The notes beneath the pieces were generated by a model that worked only from the letters and a program-made list of their open reading frames with translations, was not told the origin of the DNA and did no database searches. The position numbers and the translations under genes were made by a program. DNA of 7,774 nucleotides from Erysipelotrichaceae bacterium UBA4808 (lineage in GTDB: Bacteria; Bacillota_I; Bacilli_A; Erysipelotrichales; Erysipelotrichaceae): the NCBI GenBank assembly GCA_002402585.1, contig DHGC01000103.1, forward strand, positions 1-7,774, read 5' to 3'. Of this stretch, positions 1 to 6,267 are shown piece by piece (within the stretch, counting starts at the first letter, position 1; each line of letters opens with the position of its first letter).

Positions 1-150
1 TGTGAATCCATCTGGCAAGTTGAAGCAAATCGGCCACGACACTACTACAAGATCAGTGCCTTAGGTTTGGATGTCCGTCGTGAATTGATTCAAGATTACA
101 AACAATTGGAAGGAGCACTCCATGAACTCATCAAAACGCAATCTACTTAA
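1..150 (+). CDS. PadR-family transcriptional regulator, C-terminal fragment (5' end outside window)
   Basis: Frame 1 is open from the first base to a TAA at 148-150 and gives 49 residues. It begins CESIWQVEANRPRHYYKIS and continues with a helical tail. The sequence 'ES.W......RP.HYY.IS..G' is the typical end of the winged helix of PadR regulators, where the beta-wing ends in RPRKYY and is followed by a C-terminal dimerisation helix. PadR proteins are cytoplasmic DNA-binding repressors of about 105-180 residues, so roughly half is missing to the left. The 3' end overlaps the next gene by 29 bp. PadR genes are commonly followed by HAAS-domain membrane proteins, as here, which supports the call and suggests the pair is co-transcribed and translationally coupled. 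The effector and target genes cannot be told from this fragment. Confidence 0.8.
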   Translation, partial: CESIWQVEANRPRHYYKISALGLDVRRELIQDYKQLEGALHELIKTQST

Positions 151-1027
151 GGACTATGTCTATACCATTACCCGCTATCTTCCCGAAAAACAGAAAGCAG
201 ATGTCGCACGGGACATTGAAGCCTCACTGTATGAATTGTTGCTGGAACAGTTTGGTGAGAAAGATTATACCAATCAAGAAATTGAGGAAGTGATCCGTGC
301 TTTTGGACATCCACGAATGGTTGCGGAGCGCTATCTCAATCAGAAACCAAGTTTGATCGCATCAGAACTTTCAGAAACCTATTGGTTTGTGGTCAAAATC
401 GCACTCATCGGTAGCAACATCGGTGTCTTCATCGCACGGATGCTTACCATGGACACGGATTTCATTTCGCTTTTTGGTGGAATGATCAATCTATCCCTAA
501 CAGTCTTTGGGACGGTCACTTTGATTTTTATTTTGGTAAGCCAAAAGATGGATGTCATTGAACAAAGTATGGATCAAAAATGGTCATTGAGTGAACTGAA
601 AACCTGGGTTAATGATAAGCATCGTGTCAGTCGTTTTGAGATTGCGGTGGAATCTATTTTCTTGGTCTTCGTTGCACAGGCTTTGATTGTCTTTAAACCG
701 ATGCCATTGGATAACCTAATCCTATTCTTATTGGGCATGTATGTCGGTTTGAGTCTTATTTTAAATATTTATTTATTGATCAAGGCATATTGGACAGCCC
801 GGTTACGGATTGTCTCAATTCTCATGAATCTGATTTTCGCCTATGCACTTGCACAATTCTTGATTGTTTTACCGGTGCTGTTTACACCGATTCGTGATTT
901 GAAGGGGATAAACATCTCCATTCGCATTACCTCTGTTATTATCTTTTTGGCAATTGCGTATGACGTTTTTGATCATATCCGTCACCTCATCAAAGTTGAA
1001 GCATCAGAATCAAACCGACAAGGTTGA
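122..1027 (+). CDS. HAAS-domain membrane protein, partner of PadR regulator
   Basis: The product has 301 residues. The ATG at 122 lies inside the end of the PadR gene and is preceded by a strong ribosome binding site, GGAAGGAG at 108-115. Residues about 1-75 are a soluble helical domain with the pattern LLKDYVYTITRYLP, then RDIEASLYELL, then EEVIRAFGHPRMVAERYL. This is the HAAS (DUF1700-like) domain often encoded next to PadR regulators. The rest is hydrophobic with about six predicted membrane segments: roughly 86-108, 114-139, 174-194, 198-224, 232-256 and 268-288. The family is thought to act as a membrane signalling or anti-regulator partner; the mechanism is poorly known and is inferred here only from family and context. 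The 3' end overlaps the convergent CPBP protease gene by 38 bp, with no terminator hairpin seen between them. Confidence 0.8.
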   Translation: MNSSKRNLLKDYVYTITRYLPEKQKADVARDIEASLYELLLEQFGEKDYTNQEIEEVIRAFGHPRMVAERYLNQKPSLIASELSETYWFVVKIALIGSNIGVFIARMLTMDTDFISLFGGMINLSLTVFGTVTLIFILVSQKMDVIEQSMDQKWSLSELKTWVNDKHRVSRFEIAVESIFLVFVAQALIVFKPMPLDNLILFLLGMYVGLSLILNIYLLIKAYWTARLRIVSILMNLIFAYALAQFLIVLPVLFTPIRDLKGINISIRITSVIIFLAIAYDVFDHIRHLIKVEASESNRQG

Positions 1028-1652
1028 TGCCAATATTGGCAGAACTATGAATTAAATAAGAATGGGTGATCCCATTCTTTCCGATGTTTAGAGTGGAAAA
1101 GAAGAGACCGACTCCAGTCAAACCTATGACGATCAAGACAAATAACCAAACTTGAAACCATTGGCTGATGATCGCCACATGGTAGAGTGCAAAGAGCAGG
1201 GCACTGATGAAATGGGTAAGCCAAAGCTTATCCATTTTGAATAATCTGATTAATAGGTATCTGAAAAAGAATTCTTCAAGCAAAGCATTGATAAGAATGA
1301 TATAGAGACTTACCCATAGGTAATTATTTAGGTTCACTTGAGTTTGTTGGTTTAAAAGCTCGGGAATGTTTGTAAAGGAGGTGAATTGAGTGAGGATATA
1401 ATACCCTATCAAGATGACAAAGATGATACCGAGACAAAGGCCAAAGAATGATGCTTTGACTCGTTTGAAATCCAACAATTGTTTTAGATGAAGTGCATTG
1501 CGATAAAGAAACCAAAGCGGAATCAATCCAAAAAGAGTGAGTTTCAAGCCACTCTTGATCCAATATCCAGGTTGTAATTGATGATCCACATAATACAGAA
1601 TAAGCAATGTAAATAATCCATAGATGATTCCAATTAGTCGTTGTTTGCTCAC
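990..1652 (-). CDS. CPBP family intramembrane glutamic endopeptidase (CAAX-protease-like)
   Basis: The product has 220 residues and is highly hydrophobic, with several membrane segments (about 4-22, 36-50, 68-90, 111-125, 145-162, 166-187 and 205-219). The CPBP/Abi signature motifs appear in order: EEFFFR at 126-131 (the EExxxR motif with the catalytic glutamates), FALYH at 154-158, and HSSAN at 202-206 (the HxxxN motif). All expected catalytic positions are therefore present. Family members cleave substrates in the membrane, or have roles in bacteriocin immunity; the substrate here is unknown. The start is GTG at 1652, because a TGA stop sits two codons upstream in the same frame and no in-frame ATG precedes it. 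There is no good Shine-Dalgarno, which suggests coupling to the upstream reading frame that ends 18 bp before. It is the last gene of the minus-strand set and overlaps the HAAS gene tail to tail. Confidence 0.8.
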   Translation of the reverse strand: MSKQRLIGIIYGLFTLLILYYVDHQLQPGYWIKSGLKLTLFGLIPLWFLYRNALHLKQLLDFKRVKASFFGLCLGIIFVILIGYYILTQFTSFTNIPELLNQQTQVNLNNYLWVSLYIILINALLEEFFFRYLLIRLFKMDKLWLTHFISALLFALYHVAIISQWFQVWLFVLIVIGLTGVGLFFSTLNIGKNGITHSYLIHSSANIGINLVGLILMLQL

Positions 1653-1670
1653 GGTTCAATGCTTTCTATT

Positions 1671-2093
1671 TCAATCATAACCTTCACTTTCGATGCCGTA
1701 ATTCAAAGATGTATCTTTAAAGACGAGTTCATTTTGAATCAAAATGCTTTGTGTGATCTTTCCACCTAAGCCTTCTTTGATGACATCTTTCATCTTACCA
1801 TTCTTAGGTGAGATCAGCTCTGCTTTTTCACTGATTTAAACATCCAAGTGCCCTGTCGTGTTGCCTTGTTTTAATGTCAGAATGAAGCCATCCTCCGTTT
1901 TTACCAAGTTTATTCTACGCGCAAAAGTATACGTTGCCATACGTTTTGCGTAAAGGGGATGATTCAATTGTGCGATCAGACCTTCGAAATGAAATATCCC
2001 AAAGGGGATATCCGCAACCGAGACCATTAGTTGTGTCTGGGGGTTCGTGCCTTGTAATAAAAATGATTGTTTGAGGCTTGCGATAAGAGTCAC
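1671..2093 (-). pseudogene. Tocopherol-cyclase-like protein, truncated and interrupted by an in-frame stop
   Basis: An open frame from a GTG at 2093 gives 85 residues and ends in TAA at 1836-1838. The same frame then stays open for another 54 codons, from ISEKAELISPKNGKMK onward, to TGA at 1671-1673. The two halves read as one domain: a stretch around VSVADIPFGIFHFEGLI, then RMATYTFARRINL, then, past the stop, P-x-x-GKM, IKEGL, LVFKD and a terminal GIESEG. This order resembles the C-terminal part of bacterial tocopherol-cyclase-like proteins (PF14249 type: IPF.G..F.GFI, RFATY..AKI, P..GKM...I.E, vF......GlE..G). Such proteins are usually 300 residues or more, so the N-terminal half is missing; the TAA stop of the dehydrogenase gene lies only 20 bp upstream. 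One substitution could explain the internal TAA. No clear ribosome binding site precedes the GTG. The family assignment comes from motif memory, without an alignment. Confidence 0.6.
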
Positions 2094-2112
2094 GCTTTCG
2101 TATGGTTATCGA

Positions 2113-3024
2113 TTATACGTCGCAAAAATCTTTGGTCATTTGATAAACGGTTTTGCTAAACGTACGATCCAAGGCGTGTTTAGCTGGAATGGCTTCATGG
2201 GTCAAATTAAAATACTGTCCACTGATTCCATCCATGCTCGGATCCGCAATTAAGTAATAAATGGATTCACCGGATATCTGGGGATCTTTCAAGATGCGCT
2301 GAATGACCAACTTCGAGAACAAACGATAGAGCCAACCATTGTTTTGACCAATGTTGGTCTTCACATCGCCTGGATGCATCGCATTGATTGTTACACCGCT
2401 GCCCATGAGTTGATCGTGCAGTTCCCATGTACAGAGCAGTTGGGCTGTCTTGGATGCGCCATAGCCTCTTAAACCTGTGTAATGACGTTTCTGCCAATCT
2501 AAATCGGTGATGTCCAAGCCATTAAAGCGATGTCCTTCCGAATTGATGTTTAAAATCTTGGCAGGAGCAGATGCTTTCAAGGTATCCAAAAGTAGATGCG
2601 TGAAAAGGAAAGATGCCAAGTGATTGACCGCAAAGACCATTTCATGCCCATCATTCGTTAAAATCCGTTTTGTGGAATGAAGTCCAGCACAGTTGATGAG
2701 GATATCGATCTTTTGTGTTTGAGATCGGATTTCAACGGCTGCTCTTCTTACTTCATGGAGGGAGCTGAAGTCCGCAATGATGAACTCAATTGTTGCAGGG
2801 AGATGTTTTAATTCAGACTTCACGGCTTGAGCTTTATAGAGATTGCGAGCCACAAAGAAAATATGCACTGGATTTTGGGCAATGCGTTTTAAAGCTTCAT
2901 AGCCAACACCGGAGGTCGCACCGGTGATGACGATGGTTTTATCACGAAGCTTAGCTTCGGTGGTTTTTTGGATGGCATTGTGATGTTTTAGAAACATCAA
3001 CTCATCGGGTAATTTTTTTTTCAT
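2113..3024 (-). CDS. SDR family NAD(P)-dependent oxidoreductase (retinol-dehydrogenase-like)
   Basis: This is a classical short-chain dehydrogenase of 303 residues from the ATG at 3024. The nucleotide-binding motif TGATSGVG is at 34-41, NCAG (the NNAG-type motif) at 111-114, the catalytic Ser in NINSEGH at about 162, the YGASK active site with Tyr188 and Lys192, and the MHPGDVKT segment at about 216-223. It is expected to reduce a carbonyl or oxidise an alcohol in the cytoplasm. The pattern after the active site resembles the retinol dehydrogenase/WW-domain oxidoreductase branch, which often handles hydrophobic substrates, but the substrate is unknown. The ATG begins one base after the TGA of the NTF2-like gene (TGATATG), which suggests translational coupling. 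A TTG at 3033 is an alternative start, would add three residues, and lies nearer to the GAAGAAG purine run. Confidence 0.9.
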   Translation of the reverse strand: MKKKLPDELMFLKHHNAIQKTTEAKLRDKTIVITGATSGVGYEALKRIAQNPVHIFFVARNLYKAQAVKSELKHLPATIEFIIADFSSLHEVRRAAVEIRSQTQKIDILINCAGLHSTKRILTNDGHEMVFAVNHLASFLFTHLLLDTLKASAPAKILNINSEGHRFNGLDITDLDWQKRHYTGLRGYGASKTAQLLCTWELHDQLMGSGVTINAMHPGDVKTNIGQNNGWLYRLFSKLVIQRILKDPQISGESIYYLIADPSMDGISGQYFNLTHEAIPAKHALDRTFSKTVYQMTKDFCDV

Positions 3025-3025
3025 A

Positions 3026-3478
3026 TCAACCAAAGTACTTCTTCATGTTTTTTCGATAGAATTTGTTGAAATGTGGGATGTTGTTGAAGATATCCCCCCA
3101 TAGATCGTAATAATCCCGTTGTTCTAGGATCAAACCCTCATCATTCAACGTTAAGCGTGTAACACCATATAAAGGCGTATCCGGTGATTTCTTAAAGGAC
3201 ATCGTCATGACCCATTCCATGGAGATGACATTATCCTTCTGCATGATATTGGATAAATCCATATGCAAAGAACGACAGCGTTTCGTCAAGCGCTCACACA
3301 TTGCAATGAAATCTTCCTTACCAATGATTTTTTGGATCGAGTCTTGAAAGACGATGCTTTCGTGATAATACGGAAAGATGTGCGACCAATCCGGCTTACC
3401 ATCACGATTGTAGGTCTTTGACCACAGTTCTGCGACCAAATCTGTATTCAATGGAACTAAACTGTGTTCATTTATCAT
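3026..3478 (-). CDS. NTF2/SnoaL-like family protein
   Basis: The product is a soluble protein of 150 residues. It shows the NTF2-like cone-fold pattern: an N-terminal helix (VAELWSKTYNRDGKPDWSHI), a 'YYHESIVFQDSIQKIIGKEDF' type stretch (about 37-57) like the F..D....G...I motif of SnoaL-like proteins, a second helix, and then beta strands around VISMEWVMTMSF, TRLTLNDEGLI and EQRDYYDLW. Proteins of this fold are either small enzymes (isomerases, epoxide hydrolases, polyketide cyclases) or accessory binding domains, so the reaction cannot be named. The ATG start has an AAAGGA ribosome binding site inside the end of the upstream oxidoreductase gene and overlaps it by 11 bp, so the two are coupled. 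NTF2-like genes beside FAD-oxidase and SDR genes are also known from proteobacterial lipid-modification clusters, an analogy only. Confidence 0.7.
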   Translation of the reverse strand: MINEHSLVPLNTDLVAELWSKTYNRDGKPDWSHIFPYYHESIVFQDSIQKIIGKEDFIAMCERLTKRCRSLHMDLSNIMQKDNVISMEWVMTMSFKKSPDTPLYGVTRLTLNDEGLILEQRDYYDLWGDIFNNIPHFNKFYRKNMKKYFG

Positions 3479-5090
3479 GTTTGTTTTCCTTTAAGAGATC
3501 TTTATGGACCGCATCCGCCGCAAGTTTTCCGGTTAACACCGCAACCGGTACACCGGCAGGATTAAATGTAAATTGACCGGCTTGTTTGATGGATTTGATG
3601 GGTGTATGCACAGATTTGCTTACACTGAGAAACTTGTATTCAACTGGGAAGGGATGATTTTCAAAGGACCAACCGGTTACCGATCCTTGCGTCGCATAGG
3701 TACGGTCAAAGATGGTTTTAGGGGTCGAGACAATCGTCATTTCAATGTGTTCACTTAACCCATTCCATAGGCCTTCATCCAAAATTCGAACCATTTCAGT
3801 ACTTGCCAGTTTCTTGAATTCATCGTAATAGCCACACGCTATTAAATGCTCACAAAGGGTATAATCAAACAAGGTAGAAACGATCAATGCGGACTTTCCT
3901 TTAGGTGACAAGTTGACATCACGAAGTGATGGAATGGATATTTCCAAGGTATTGACACTTAAGTTTGCTTTGATGTAATCAAATAAAGTCTGTTTATCCT
4001 TTGTAAACTGACCATTCTTCTTAATTGATTCCAAGGGGACACTGGAGATCCCATCCAGTTTAGGCGTATAGAAGGCATGCGGCCCATTCTTAGCCATAAA
4101 CGTTTGAGGATCAAGGTCGGTGAACATGTATACAGTGATGATCGAGTCTGCGCCCTTCATCGACGCAAAGAAGTTCTTTTTAGCACTTAACTCGATCTGT
4201 AGTCTTTTTTGCTTGATGGCTTCGATATCTAAACAATGATAGAAACGATTGGTATCCGCAGCCCAAAGCAGTTGTTTATAAGTATAGACATCACCATCTT
4301 TAGTTTTAACCTGTTTCGCGTCCGCATCAATGGCGATGACTTCACAACGATTGAGTAACTCACCACCTTTATGTTGAATGTATTCCACGAAAGTGTCGAT
4401 GATCTTTTGGGTTGAACCAAGAGGGTATCGATACTGCAAATAGAGGGTGAAGTATGATAATGCGAAGAACGTAGGGGTCTTCGCGAAGAAATGTTGTGAG
4501 ATCATGTCGACCAAGGCTTGATCTTTGGTGATTTTTTGCAGGTATTCGTCCACCGGTTCCATATAGCGCATGGCTTTACGCATATGCACCATGAACTTGA
4601 ACATCCAAGGAAGAAGTGTCTTGCTTAAGTATTCCATATCATAAGGTTTCGGTAAAAAGAGAGGATTTTCAATGCCATAGAGGACATCCATGTGCGTCAT
4701 GATGGCTTTGATATCACGCATGATGATATCGATGGCACTGAATTCATTTGGAAATGAGGCTTTCAGTACTTGCTTATAATCATCAAGAGATTCGACGGAT
4801 AAGAAATCCATGCTTGCATCCTTAAACGTCATCTTGATTGGGTTTTCTGTAAAATTGATGTTCATGCCGAGTTGTTTGAGCATTGGAGTGATGATTCCAG
4901 AGTCGATGATGCCGCGTGCTCCTTTGTCGACCCAATGACTTTTGACTTCAAATGCACCTAAAAGACCACCGAAAGCTTCATCCTTTTCGATGATCAATAC
5001 TTTATGTTTGTCTTTAGCTAAATAGGCAGCTGCTGTTAAACCAGCCATACCCGAGCCAACAATGATTACATCATAAATCTTTGATTGCAT
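3468..5090 (-). CDS. NAD(P)/FAD-dependent oxidoreductase, phytoene desaturase / retinol saturase-like
   Basis: The product has 540 residues. An N-terminal Rossmann FAD-binding motif, VIIVGSGMAGLTAAAYL, has GSGMAG at 12-17; acidic residue E35 lies at the end of the second strand for the ribose, and a GG pair follows at 41-42. The C-terminus has the second FAD contact region (about 505-530: KQAGQFTFNPAGVPVAVLTGKLAADAV in outline). Overall layout and length fit the amine oxidase/CrtI/RetSat superfamily of desaturases, saturases and isomerases acting on hydrophobic substrates. There is no obvious signal peptide; membrane association is possible but not shown. The ATG at 5090 is preceded by a G-rich site (GGGGG at 5095-5099). 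It is the first gene of the minus-strand operon and is divergent from ric across 222 bp. The substrate and reaction direction are unknown. Confidence 0.85.
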   Translation of the reverse strand: MQSKIYDVIIVGSGMAGLTAAAYLAKDKHKVLIIEKDEAFGGLLGAFEVKSHWVDKGARGIIDSGIITPMLKQLGMNINFTENPIKMTFKDASMDFLSVESLDDYKQVLKASFPNEFSAIDIIMRDIKAIMTHMDVLYGIENPLFLPKPYDMEYLSKTLLPWMFKFMVHMRKAMRYMEPVDEYLQKITKDQALVDMISQHFFAKTPTFFALSYFTLYLQYRYPLGSTQKIIDTFVEYIQHKGGELLNRCEVIAIDADAKQVKTKDGDVYTYKQLLWAADTNRFYHCLDIEAIKQKRLQIELSAKKNFFASMKGADSIITVYMFTDLDPQTFMAKNGPHAFYTPKLDGISSVPLESIKKNGQFTKDKQTLFDYIKANLSVNTLEISIPSLRDVNLSPKGKSALIVSTLFDYTLCEHLIACGYYDEFKKLASTEMVRILDEGLWNGLSEHIEMTIVSTPKTIFDRTYATQGSVTGWSFENHPFPVEYKFLSVSKSVHTPIKSIKQAGQFTFNPAGVPVAVLTGKLAADAVHKDLLKENKHDK

Positions 5091-5146
5091 AGAACCCCCA
5101 TTAAAATAAGATTGGTTATCAAAATCTTAGCAGATTAGCGCGAAGA

Positions 5147-5174
5147 ATAAAATAGTGGTGACCCGACTTGTAAA
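5147..5174 (-). promoter_or_regulatory. Possible sigma-A-type promoter of the FAD oxidoreductase operon
   Basis: On the minus strand, TTTACA (5169-5174, five of six -35 bases) is followed after 16 bp by TTTTAT (5147-5152, four of six -10 bases). This would give a leader of about 50 bases before the ATG at 5090. The -10 is poor, and other AT-rich hexamers nearby could serve instead. Confidence 0.3.
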
Positions 5175-5188
5175 AAAATCAAGAAATG

Positions 5189-5202
5189 ATCAAAGATTTG
5201 AT
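5189..5202. promoter_or_regulatory. Inverted repeat ATCAAA-GA-TTTGAT, possible operator
   Basis: Two perfect 6-bp arms are separated by two bases. The repeat lies just upstream of the proposed promoter of the oxidoreductase operon, in the divergent region shared with ric. It may be a regulator site, but AT-rich sequence makes a chance match possible. Confidence 0.3.
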
Positions 5203-5216
5203 GAATAAGGATAAAT

Positions 5217-5230
5217 TTGACCTAGGTCAA
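5217..5230. promoter_or_regulatory. Perfect 14-bp palindrome TTGACCTAGGTCAA, CRP/FNR-like operator candidate
   Basis: TTGAC-N4-GTCAA is fully self-complementary. Its half-site spacing matches that of CRP/FNR-family boxes (FNR itself prefers TTGAT-N4-ATCAA). It is centred about 50 bp upstream of the expected ric transcription start and about 85 bp from that of the divergent operon, so an activator could act on ric, or a regulator on both. Which protein binds is an inference; no regulator gene of this family is in the window. Confidence 0.5.
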
Positions 5231-5240
5231 GGAATTGGTT

Positions 5241-5269
5241 TTGAAAGCGATGCATAATCATAATATAGA
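5241..5269 (+). promoter_or_regulatory. Probable promoter of ric-like gene
   Basis: TTGAAA (5241-5246) and TATAGA (5264-5269) are separated by 17 bp. An overlapping alternative is TTGGTT (5235-5240) with CATAAT (5259-5264) and an 18-bp spacer. Either would start the transcript near 5271-5276, about 40 bases before the ATG. Confidence 0.45.
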
Positions 5270-5312
5270 AAGTAATGAAGTTACTCATAAAATCGAAAGA
5301 AGGTAAAAAAAG

Positions 5313-5624
5313 ATGTCAGAAAAAATAAGTTTCGTAAGTGCTGTAGCAGAACTCATGCCCACCCTCGAACAGTATGTACCTGTTGTGGATCGTGTCCATG
5401 GAGCAAACCATCCAGAATTTCATGAGGTACGTGCCGTGTTCAATGTCATTAACACGAAAATACAATCTGAACGCGCCTTGGACTTGAGCGATGAATTCAA
5501 TCAGTTGCGAATGATAACGGATAACTACATCATTCCAGAGGATGTGTGCGAATCCTATGAAGCGGTCTATGACATGCTTAAAGCCTTGAATGATGCGTAT
5601 CTCTCTTCTAATGACAAACTTTAG
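5313..5624 (+). CDS. ric: Iron-sulfur cluster repair di-iron protein, short 'ric' type
   Basis: The product is a small soluble helical protein of 103 residues. Its core is YVPVVDRVHGANHPEFHEV, with H29, H33, H37 and E38 as candidate metal ligands, followed by EFNQLRMITDNYIIPEDVCESYEAVYDML. This matches my memory of the short Firmicutes proteins annotated as Ric (repair of iron centres, related to ScdA/YtfE), which restore iron-sulfur clusters damaged by nitric oxide or oxidants in the cytoplasm. It is much shorter than ScdA/YtfE (about 220 residues) and lacks their N-terminal domain, and it offers fewer histidines than a normal hemerythrin site. The ATG at 5313 has a good GAAAGAAGG site at 5295-5303. 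It is a single gene, divergent from the FAD operon, with a palindrome upstream that suggests stress-responsive control. Confidence 0.7.
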   Translation: MSEKISFVSAVAELMPTLEQYVPVVDRVHGANHPEFHEVRAVFNVINTKIQSERALDLSDEFNQLRMITDNYIIPEDVCESYEAVYDMLKALNDAYLSSNDKL

Positions 5625-5669
5625 TAGACTAAATGACTTTGAATCATAAAAAATCGTTTAACAATGAGC

Positions 5670-5702
5670 TCATAACAGCCACTTTGACCGTGGCTCTTAT
5701 GA
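5670..5702 (+). terminator. Strong hairpin downstream of ric, possible terminator without U-tract
   Basis: TCATAACAGCCAC and GTGGCTCTTATGA form a 13-bp stem with one C-C mismatch around a 7-base loop (TTTGACC). It lies 46 bp after the ric stop codon. No run of T follows on the + strand, so it is not a textbook intrinsic terminator; it may still end or stabilise the ric mRNA. On the - strand a T6 run occurs only about 12 bases beyond the stem. Confidence 0.45.
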
Positions 5703-6129
5703 TGTCAACCTACTTCGATTATTAGTATATGGATAACCTTTCAAAACAATGAAACGAAATGTTTTCTTTGCACTATTTGAAGGATGATCAAGGACGCTTG
5801 AGGCTCATTTAGTTTGTTAAATATTTATCAAATGTATATTGTTTACGGTATGAAATAGGATTATATTTAATGGGTAAATAACATCGTTTCATCATGATAT
5901 TTACAAAGATTGATCTCTAAAATTCTTATAGAACATGTGATTCTGGGACAATTTCGAGAGATTTTTGACTCATAATTGGCAATTCTTGAGCTAGTTTTGA
6001 TCAAAAGCAAATAAGCTTTATAGAATATGTTCAACTTTTTTGGAAGGCTTCAATACAAGTCTACATTTGCCGGATAACACATTATTATTTAATTCAGAGT
6101 ATTCTATCCAAGGTGTTATGCATATCTTA
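5703..6129. other. AT-rich stretch with no recognisable gene
   Basis: All six frames are broken by frequent stops. The longest ATG-started frames are under about 20 codons (for example 5759-5812) and have no ribosome binding site. A 12-bp palindrome, TTTTGATCAAAA, is at 5995-6006, and a weak inverted repeat (GGATAACAC at 6072-6080 with GTGTTATGC at 6113-6121) precedes the tRNA-Ser terminator. I see no transposase, repeat array or RNA family that I recognise. It could be decayed coding sequence or hold a small RNA. Confidence 0.5.
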
Positions 6130-6156
6130 AAATAAAAAACCCTTTACTCAAGGGTT
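6130..6156 (-). terminator. Rho-independent terminator of tRNA-Ser
   Basis: Read on the minus strand, AACCCTT and AAGGGTT form a perfect 7-bp stem with a 5-base loop, followed by a T-rich tract (TTTTTATTTT). It begins 11 bases after the CCA end of tRNA-Ser. Confidence 0.85.
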
Positions 6157-6167
6157 CAATTTACAAC

Positions 6168-6255
6168 TGGCGGAGGACATGAGATTCGAACTCACGGAAG
6201 CTTGCACTTCGCCACCTTTCCAAGATGGTGCCTTAAACCGCTCGGCCAATCCTCC
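6168..6255 (-). tRNA. tRNA-Ser (anticodon GGA)
   Basis: This is an 88-nt class II tRNA with encoded CCA. The acceptor stem GGAGGAT pairs with GTCCTCC, the discriminator is G and the 3' end is CCA at 6168-6170 on the minus strand. The anticodon stem CCATC/GGTGG encloses the loop TTGGAAA with anticodon GGA at 6219-6221, reading UCC and UCU serine codons. The long variable arm GCGAAGTGCAAGCTTC is typical of serine tRNAs, and the T-loop TTCGAAT is normal. Its promoter and terminator are both visible, so it is a single-gene unit. Confidence 0.95.
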
Positions 6256-6267
6256 AGGTGCTCATTT

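Noticed and set aside
1324..1659. 111-codon minus-strand frame overlapping the CPBP gene
   Set aside because: It is an out-of-frame shadow: the CPBP frame holds all family motifs, while this one has no recognisable domain and no ribosome binding site.
1836..1838. Programmed readthrough or recoding of the TAA in the cyclase-like gene
   Set aside because: No known recoding signal is visible, TAA is a normal stop elsewhere in the window, and the gene is also 5'-truncated; decay or a read error is simpler.
2047..2253. 68-codon plus-strand frame opposite the dehydrogenase and cyclase-like genes
   Set aside because: It is antisense to better supported coding sequence and shows no domain.
5217..5230. 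Calling the palindrome a true FNR box
   Set aside because: FNR prefers TTGAT-N4-ATCAA and this site has TTGAC/GTCAA; only a general CRP/FNR-family resemblance can be supported.
5759..5812. 17-residue frame starting MFSLHYLKDD
   Set aside because: It has no Shine-Dalgarno and no recognisable peptide, and such short frames are expected by chance.
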